10,229 nt of DNA from Paracoccaceae bacterium (GTDB lineage: Bacteria; Pseudomonadota; Alphaproteobacteria; Rhodobacterales; Rhodobacteraceae): NCBI GenBank assembly GCA_016764835.1, contig JAESRD010000034.1, positions 1 through 10,229 of the forward strand, written 5' to 3'. Below the pieces are notes generated by a model. It was not told the DNA's origin, ran no database searches, and was given only the letters and a program-made list of their open reading frames with translations. The position numbers and the translations under genes are program-made. Shown piece after piece: positions 5,648-10,229 of this stretch (position 1 is its first letter; each line of letters starts with the position of its first letter).

Positions 5648-7756
5648 ATGCGGGCATTATTCCTCATCCTCATGCTGCTTTTGCCCGCCATGGGCCACGC
5701 ACAGGGTGCTGCCACTTTGGTCGCCGATAGCATCACCGTTACCGATGACAGGCTTATCGCCAGTGGCAATGTCGAGGCGTTCTACGGTGGTGTGCGGCTG
5801 TCTGCTGCGCGCATAACGTATGAGCGCAGCACCGACAGGCTGATCATCGACGGGCCATTTTTCATCGTTACACCCAACGGCGATATTCTAACCGCCGAGC
5901 AAGCCCAGCTCGACCCGCGCCTGCAAAACGGGCTGCTGCGCGGGGCGCGGCTGGTGCTGAACCAACAGCTGCAACTGGCCGCCAACCGGATTGACCGGGT
6001 GGATGGCCGCTATAGCCAGCTTACACGGGCGGCGGTGACATCTTGCTCTATCTGCGCCGACAGACCGCCACTGTGGGAGATCCGGGCCGAGCGGGTGGTG
6101 CATGACGAACAAGCGCAACAGCTCTGGTTTGAAAACGCGCAGTTTCTGGTGCGCGGCGTGCCGGTTTTTTGGCTGCCACGCATGCGCCTGCCCGACCCGA
6201 CACTTGCCCGCGCCACTGGCTTTCTCATCCCCAACATTCGTTCGTCTGATAGGCTGGGGCTGGGCATCAAACTGCCCTATTTCATCACGCTGGGCGAGAA
6301 CCGCGACCTGACGCTAACCCCGTATGTCTCGGTTGAAACACGCACCCTAGAGGCCCGCTACCGGCAAGCATTTATGACCGGCCAGCTCGCGTTAAACGGC
6401 GCGGTGAGCCGTGACACTTTGTTGCCTGATGAGACGCGCGGCTACCTGTTTGGCCAAGGCGACTTTGTCTTGCCCGGCAATATCAGCCTGCATATTGGCC
6501 TGCAATCAGTGTCGGATAAAACCTATCTGGCTGATTATGGGATCTCGCGGGCTGACCGGCTGCATAGCTATATTGCCGCCGAACATATTGGCCAAAACAG
6601 CCTGACTTACGGCGACCTGAGCCATTACCGCACCTTGCGCACTGATATTGCGCAAAACGCGCTGCCGCCTGTGGTGCTTTCGTTTGCAGCCGAACACCGG
6701 TTCGCGCCGCGCCTTCTTGGCGGCACCGTCACACTTGGTGGCAGCCTCGACGCTTTTTTGCGCCCGGACGACGGCGCGCCAGCGCCAGTGGATCAAACGC
6801 GCGACCTTTTGCGGGCCGGGTTAAGCGCCGGATGGCAACGGGAATGGACCTTTGGGCCGGGCCTCTTGGCGCAAGCACAGCTATCGGCCAACGCTGATTA
6901 TTACCGCATTGAGGATGACCCGGCTTATCCTGACCCGCTGCTGCGGCTGATCCCCGCCGCTGGGCTGACCTTGCGCTGGCCTTTGGTGCGGCGCGCAGCT
7001 TCTGGGGCCACGGACATTCTCGAGCCGGTCATATCCATTGGCTGGTCGCACAGCTATGGTGCGACGCCGCCCAATGAAGACGCCACCCTTGTTGAGTTTG
7101 ACGAAGCCAACCTGCATGCGCTGTCGCGGTTTCCGGGCCATGATGCCAGCACGGATGGCTGGCAGACCGCTCTGGGCCTCAGTTGGACCCATATTGGCGC
7201 GAGCGGCACATTGGCCCGGCTGACCTTTGGCCGGATCATCACGGCGCAAGCCGGAGATTATAGCGCCTCATCAGGGCTTGATGGCACCGCATCTGACTAT
7301 TTGTTGGCGGGGCAACTCAACCTCGCATCGGGCCTGTCGCTCACCGCGCGCAGCCTGTTTGAATTAGGCGCGGGTTTTGGCAAAACCGGGGCGGCTTTGA
7401 GCTGGAGCAATCCGCGCATTGACCTCGATGCCGCCTATATTTGGCTGCCCGAAGACAGCGCCGAGGGCCGCTATGCCCCGGTCTCAGAATGGTCGGTCAG
7501 CGCCGGATATCAGATCAGCGAGCACTGGAACATTCGCGGCGATGGCCGCTATGACGTTGCCAATGATCGGCTCGACCGCACAGGCATAGGTTTTAGCTGG
7601 CAGAATGAATGCGTCGAGGTCGATTTCTCATTCGCACGGCGCTATAGCTCTGCTACTTTGGAAACTGCGACCAATGATTTTGGCTTTAGTGTGAATTTAG
7701 ACGGGTTTTCAACCGGGCGCTCACGGCCAAGCGCCACAAATAGCTGCGCGCAATAG
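5648..7756 (+). CDS. lptD: LPS-assembly outer membrane protein LptD
   Basis: LptD is the outer-membrane beta-barrel that, with lipoprotein LptE, inserts LPS into the outer leaflet. Of 702 residues, a signal peptide ends near GHA|Q (after about residue 18). An OstA-like N-terminal domain (about 22-130, e.g. ASGNVEAFYGGVRLSAARITY) receives LPS from LptA. The barrel domain follows, with the conserved RPPLWEIRAERVVHDE (139-154) and PVFWLPRMRLPDPT (172-185) stretches and many alternating beta strands. I count exactly four cysteines: Cys133, Cys136, Cys655 and Cys700. E. coli LptD also has four, needed for inter-domain disulfides, but placed differently. The protein is shorter than the 784-residue E. 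coli one, as is common in alphaproteobacteria. The ATG directly abuts the lptG TAG, with GGAAG eight bases upstream. The surA gene that follows encodes a chaperone for such barrels. Confidence 0.95.
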   Translation: MRALFLILMLLLPAMGHAQGAATLVADSITVTDDRLIASGNVEAFYGGVRLSAARITYERSTDRLIIDGPFFIVTPNGDILTAEQAQLDPRLQNGLLRGARLVLNQQLQLAANRIDRVDGRYSQLTRAAVTSCSICADRPPLWEIRAERVVHDEQAQQLWFENAQFLVRGVPVFWLPRMRLPDPTLARATGFLIPNIRSSDRLGLGIKLPYFITLGENRDLTLTPYVSVETRTLEARYRQAFMTGQLALNGAVSRDTLLPDETRGYLFGQGDFVLPGNISLHIGLQSVSDKTYLADYGISRADRLHSYIAAEHIGQNSLTYGDLSHYRTLRTDIAQNALPPVVLSFAAEHRFAPRLLGGTVTLGGSLDAFLRPDDGAPAPVDQTRDLLRAGLSAGWQREWTFGPGLLAQAQLSANADYYRIEDDPAYPDPLLRLIPAAGLTLRWPLVRRAASGATDILEPVISIGWSHSYGATPPNEDATLVEFDEANLHALSRFPGHDASTDGWQTALGLSWTHIGASGTLARLTFGRIITAQAGDYSASSGLDGTASDYLLAGQLNLASGLSLTARSLFELGAGFGKTGAALSWSNPRIDLDAAYIWLPEDSAEGRYAPVSEWSVSAGYQISEHWNIRGDGRYDVANDRLDRTGIGFSWQNECVEVDFSFARRYSSATLETATNDFGFSVNLDGFSTGRSRPSATNSCAQ

Positions 7757-7808
7757 CCTGATTGCACAAGCCGCAAGAGCCTGTAAAAGTAGGCCTGAGA
7801 AAAGACAG
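7757..7808 (+). other. lptD-surA spacer
   Basis: This is the only real gap (52 bp) in the lptF-rsmA run. No hairpin followed by a T-run and no clear promoter is visible. Transcription probably reads through it, though a separate surA start cannot be excluded. Confidence 0.3.
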
Positions 7809-9062
7809 ATGGGAACGGATGTGGACAGCTTCAACAATAGTCTTTTTAGAAATGCGGCGCATGGTCTCGCTTTATGCGCAAGCCTGCTGCTGGCACCGTT
7901 TGGCGCGGCCGCACAGGGGCTGTTTTCACCTGCTATCACAATCGATGGCCAGGTTATCACCAATTATGAGCTCGACCAGCGGGTCAAACTGCTGACCCTA
8001 TTTCGCAGCCCCGGCAGCCTCGAAGAATTGGCCCGCGAGCAGCTGATCGAAGATCGGCTCAAAGCCAGCGCACTCAACCGCCAAGGCCTGTCGCTGACAG
8101 ATGAGGGCCTCGCCACGGCGATGAACGACTTTGCAAGCCGCACCAATATGCCGCTTGAGCAGTTCGTCGCCCTGTTGGCGCAAAACGATATTGGCGAAGA
8201 GACACTGCGCGACTTTGTTCGCTCTGGTGTGACATGGCGTGACTATGTGCGCCTGCGCTTTGGCGACCGGGTGACGATCAGCGAAGCCGATATTGATCAA
8301 GCACTTAGCAGGCTTGGTACCGCCACAAGCGGCATCGAAGTGCTGCTAACCGAGATCATTATTGCCGCGCCACCGCCGCAAGCCGCAAGTGCGATGGCCA
8401 CAGCTAGGCGCATTGCTGAGCTGACATCCTTTAGCGCCTTTGAGGCCCAAGCGCGGCGCCACTCGGCTTTGCCGTCAAAGACCAATGGTGGCCGTCTTGG
8501 CTGGCTGCCGATCAGCAATTATCCGGCCGGTCTGCGCAGTCTTTTGCTAGCGCTGGCACCGGGTGAAGTGACAGCCCCTATCCCAATCACCAACGGTGTG
8601 GCGCTGTTTCAAATGCGCGATATTCGCGAGGTCGCTGTCGCCGCCCCTGAGCCTGCGCTTATCGAATATGCCGCTCTGTACCTTGGTGCCGGAACCGGTG
8701 GCGCGGGCCAACGGCTGGCTGCACAAATCGCTGGGCGGATTGATACATGTGATGATCTCTACGGTGAGGCCATAGACATGGCACCCGAGCAACTGGAGCG
8801 TAGCAGCGTGACCCCGGCCGAGATCCCTGATGATGTCGCCATGGAGCTAGCCAAATTGGACCCCAGCGAGGTCTCTACTGCCCTGACCCGCGCCAATGGC
8901 GAAACCGTAGTCTTATTGATGCTGTGCAACCGGGTGGCCGAGGGCGGTGAAGATGTTGACCGCGCCTCGATCCGTAACCAGCTGCGCAGCCAACAGCTTG
9001 GCGGCTATGCGGCCAGCCTGCTTGCCGATCTGCGGGCCGCGGCGACCATCACATTTCCATGA
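7809..9062 (+). CDS. surA: SurA-type periplasmic chaperone / parvulin-like peptidyl-prolyl isomerase
   Basis: SurA escorts unfolded outer-membrane proteins through the periplasm. The 417 residues begin with a signal sequence whose hydrophobic core (about 19-32) ends at a likely AAA|Q cleavage site (after residue 35). The n-region before it is long and acidic, with one Arg. A SurA N-terminal chaperone region follows (about 40-170; ITIDGQVITNYELDQRVK). Then comes one clear parvulin domain (about 176-275) with GGRLGWLPISNYPAGLRSLLLALAPGEV and NGVALFQMRDIRE. The second parvulin region is replaced by a diverged C-terminal segment (about 283-410), as I recall is usual in Rhodobacterales. ATG 7809 is chosen because it preserves the signal sequence. 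GTG 7821 in the same frame is an alternative with a GGGA six bases upstream. The TGA overlaps the pdxA ATG. LptD, encoded just upstream, is a natural client. Confidence 0.88.
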   Translation: MGTDVDSFNNSLFRNAAHGLALCASLLLAPFGAAAQGLFSPAITIDGQVITNYELDQRVKLLTLFRSPGSLEELAREQLIEDRLKASALNRQGLSLTDEGLATAMNDFASRTNMPLEQFVALLAQNDIGEETLRDFVRSGVTWRDYVRLRFGDRVTISEADIDQALSRLGTATSGIEVLLTEIIIAAPPPQAASAMATARRIAELTSFSAFEAQARRHSALPSKTNGGRLGWLPISNYPAGLRSLLLALAPGEVTAPIPITNGVALFQMRDIREVAVAAPEPALIEYAALYLGAGTGGAGQRLAAQIAGRIDTCDDLYGEAIDMAPEQLERSSVTPAEIPDDVAMELAKLDPSEVSTALTRANGETVVLLMLCNRVAEGGEDVDRASIRNQLRSQQLGGYAASLLADLRAAATITFP

Positions 9063-10054
9063 ACCCATTGGCAGTGAGTTGCGGTGAACCAGCGGGCATT
9101 GGCCCTGAGATAGCGGCAAAAGCTTGGCACGCGCTCAAAGAAACGTTGCCGTTCTTCTACATTGGCGACCCGCGCCATTTGCCTGAAGGCACGCCCTATG
9201 GCGTGGTCAAAAGCAGCGCCGAGGCCGCGCAGACTTGCGCCGAGGCGCTGCCGGTTATGGCCATGGATTTCGGCCCCGCCGCCAGCCCCGGCCAAGCCCA
9301 AGCAGCCCATGCGCCCCATGTGATCGAAGCGATCCGGCTTGGCGCCCGCATGGCCATGGCCGCCTCCGGTTGGCAGGCCAGCGGCCTCGTCACCGCGCCG
9401 ATCAACAAAGCCGCACTTATCAAAGGCGCCGGTTTCGCCTATCCCGGCCATACCGAGTTTCTGGCCCATCTGGCCGGGGTTGATCACGTGGTGATGATGC
9501 TGGCCTGCGCCGCTTTACGCGCGGTCCCTGCGACCATTCACATCCCGCTGAGCGATGTGCCACAGGTGCTCACACCGGCCCTGCTAGAGCGGGTTATTCG
9601 CATAACCGACCATGCGCTGCGCCACCAGTTTGGCATATCCGCTCCGCGTCTGGCCATTGCCGGGCTCAACCCGCATGCGGGCGAAGAGGGGCTGATGGGC
9701 ACAGAAGAGCTTGAATGGATTGCGCCGCTTCTAGAGCATCTGCGCGGCGATGGGCTTGAGCTGACAGGACCAATGCCCGCCGACACCATGTTTCACGCCC
9801 AAGCCCGCGAAGGCTATGATGTGGCCATCGCCATGTACCATGATCAAGCCCTTATCCCAGTGAAAACGCTCGACTTTTCGGGTGGGGTTAATGTAACGCT
9901 TGGCCTGCCCTTCATCCGCACATCGCCTGACCATGGCACCGCGTTTAATATTGCGGGCACCGGCAAAGCCGAAGCCACATCAATGATCGCGGCGCTTAAA
10001 ATGGCCGCGCAAATGGCCAAATCTACGCAGCCTGAGCAAAACGGAGCCGGATGA
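9059..10054 (+). CDS. pdxA: 4-hydroxythreonine-4-phosphate dehydrogenase
   Basis: PdxA oxidises 4-phosphohydroxy-L-threonine with NAD in the DXP-dependent pathway to pyridoxal phosphate. The product feeds PdxJ, and the enzyme is cytosolic. The 331 residues match the family length. It starts with LAVSCGEPAGIGPEIAAKA, then VTAPINKAAL (111-120) and the substrate-binding GHTEFLA (130-136). The three metal-binding histidines are His161 (ATIHIPLSD), His206 (NPHAGE) and His261 (YHDQALIP). Each is offset by exactly five from E. coli His166, His211 and His266, so the core carries no net indel. TSPDHGTAFNIAGTGKA (288-304) is the conserved C-terminal motif. The ATG overlaps the surA stop (ATGA), with no obvious Shine-Dalgarno, which fits translational coupling. 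The TGA abuts the rsmA ATG. Confidence 0.97.
   Translation: MNPLAVSCGEPAGIGPEIAAKAWHALKETLPFFYIGDPRHLPEGTPYGVVKSSAEAAQTCAEALPVMAMDFGPAASPGQAQAAHAPHVIEAIRLGARMAMAASGWQASGLVTAPINKAALIKGAGFAYPGHTEFLAHLAGVDHVVMMLACAALRAVPATIHIPLSDVPQVLTPALLERVIRITDHALRHQFGISAPRLAIAGLNPHAGEEGLMGTEELEWIAPLLEHLRGDGLELTGPMPADTMFHAQAREGYDVAIAMYHDQALIPVKTLDFSGGVNVTLGLPFIRTSPDHGTAFNIAGTGKAEATSMIAALKMAAQMAKSTQPEQNGAG
10043..10046 (+). promoter_or_regulatory. Ribosome binding site for rsmA inside the pdxA 3' end
   Basis: GGAG lies eight bases before ATG 10055, within the last codons of pdxA. It supports ATG 10055 over the out-of-frame ATG at 10051. Confidence 0.55.
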
Positions 10055-10229
10055 ATGAGCGCCCTAGATGACCTGCCTAAACTGAGCGACGTGATTGAAC
10101 GCCACGGCATTGCCGCGCGCAAATCACTGGGGCAAAACTTTCTGCTCGACCTCAACCTGACCTCAAAAATTGCCCGCATGGCCGGTGATCTGACTGGGGC
10201 CGATGTGCTCGAAGTCGGCCCCGGCCCCG
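10055..10229 (+). CDS. rsmA: 16S rRNA (adenine1518-N6/adenine1519-N6)-dimethyltransferase RsmA (3' truncated)
   Basis: RsmA (KsgA) dimethylates two adjacent adenines in helix 45 of 16S rRNA, late in small-subunit assembly, using S-adenosylmethionine. Only the first 58 codons are in the window. The N-terminal [20 protein letters not shown] is the family hallmark. VLEVGPGP, at the very edge, is SAM-binding motif I. The start ATG directly follows the pdxA TGA and has GGAG eight bases upstream. The surA-pdxA-rsmA order is widely conserved in proteobacteria; in E. coli lptD (imp) lies just upstream of surA. Confidence 0.96.
   Translation, partial: MSALDDLPKLSDVIERHGIAARKSLGQNFLLDLNLTSKIARMAGDLTGADVLEVGPGP

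Noticed and set aside
6881..7249. 122-codon minus-strand frame inside lptD
   Set aside because: It is a shadow of the LptD barrel coding sequence, with no ribosome site or recognisable product.

Overview
This is a 10.2 kb chromosomal housekeeping segment from an alphaproteobacterium. It most resembles a Rhodobacterales-type genome. The evidence is the close likeness, from memory, of LptF, HolC, the membrane retropepsin, SurA and RsmA to that order's versions, plus the lptF-lptG-lptD-surA-pdxA-rsmA gene order and moderately GC-rich coding sequence. No tRNA, rRNA, CRISPR, transposon or phage gene is visible, and I found no evidence of a new multi-gene system.

Left block (1-2916, + strand): the 3' part of a YheS-type ABC-F ATPase gene, a marC-family membrane protein gene with an unusual Asp/His-rich loop, and a membrane-anchored retropepsin-like aspartic protease gene. 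The marC-protease junction is built from about five degenerate copies of a ~26 bp tandem repeat, which runs from the marC stop codon into the protease start. The protease reads about 57 residues past the family's usual C-terminus, into the antisense of holC. A one-base slip in a C run at a CTAG shared by the two convergent genes would explain this.

Middle (2744-3416): holC (DNA polymerase III chi) on the minus strand, then a 193 bp divergent intergenic region. In E. coli, pepA lies between holC and lptF. Here it is absent, and a 13-codon leader-like ORF with a good Shine-Dalgarno ends on the holC start codon.

Right block (3417-10229, + strand): a compact envelope and housekeeping operon. lptF (forced TTG start), lptG and lptD encode the inner-membrane and outer-membrane parts of the LPS transport machine. 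surA encodes the periplasmic chaperone that helps fold outer-membrane barrels such as LptD. pdxA (vitamin B6 synthesis) and rsmA/ksgA (16S rRNA dimethylation, cut by the window end) follow. Junctions are ATGA overlaps (lptF/lptG, surA/pdxA) or directly abutting stop and start codons (lptG/lptD, pdxA/rsmA). Only lptD-surA has a spacer, of 52 bp. The block is therefore probably co-transcribed and translationally coupled.
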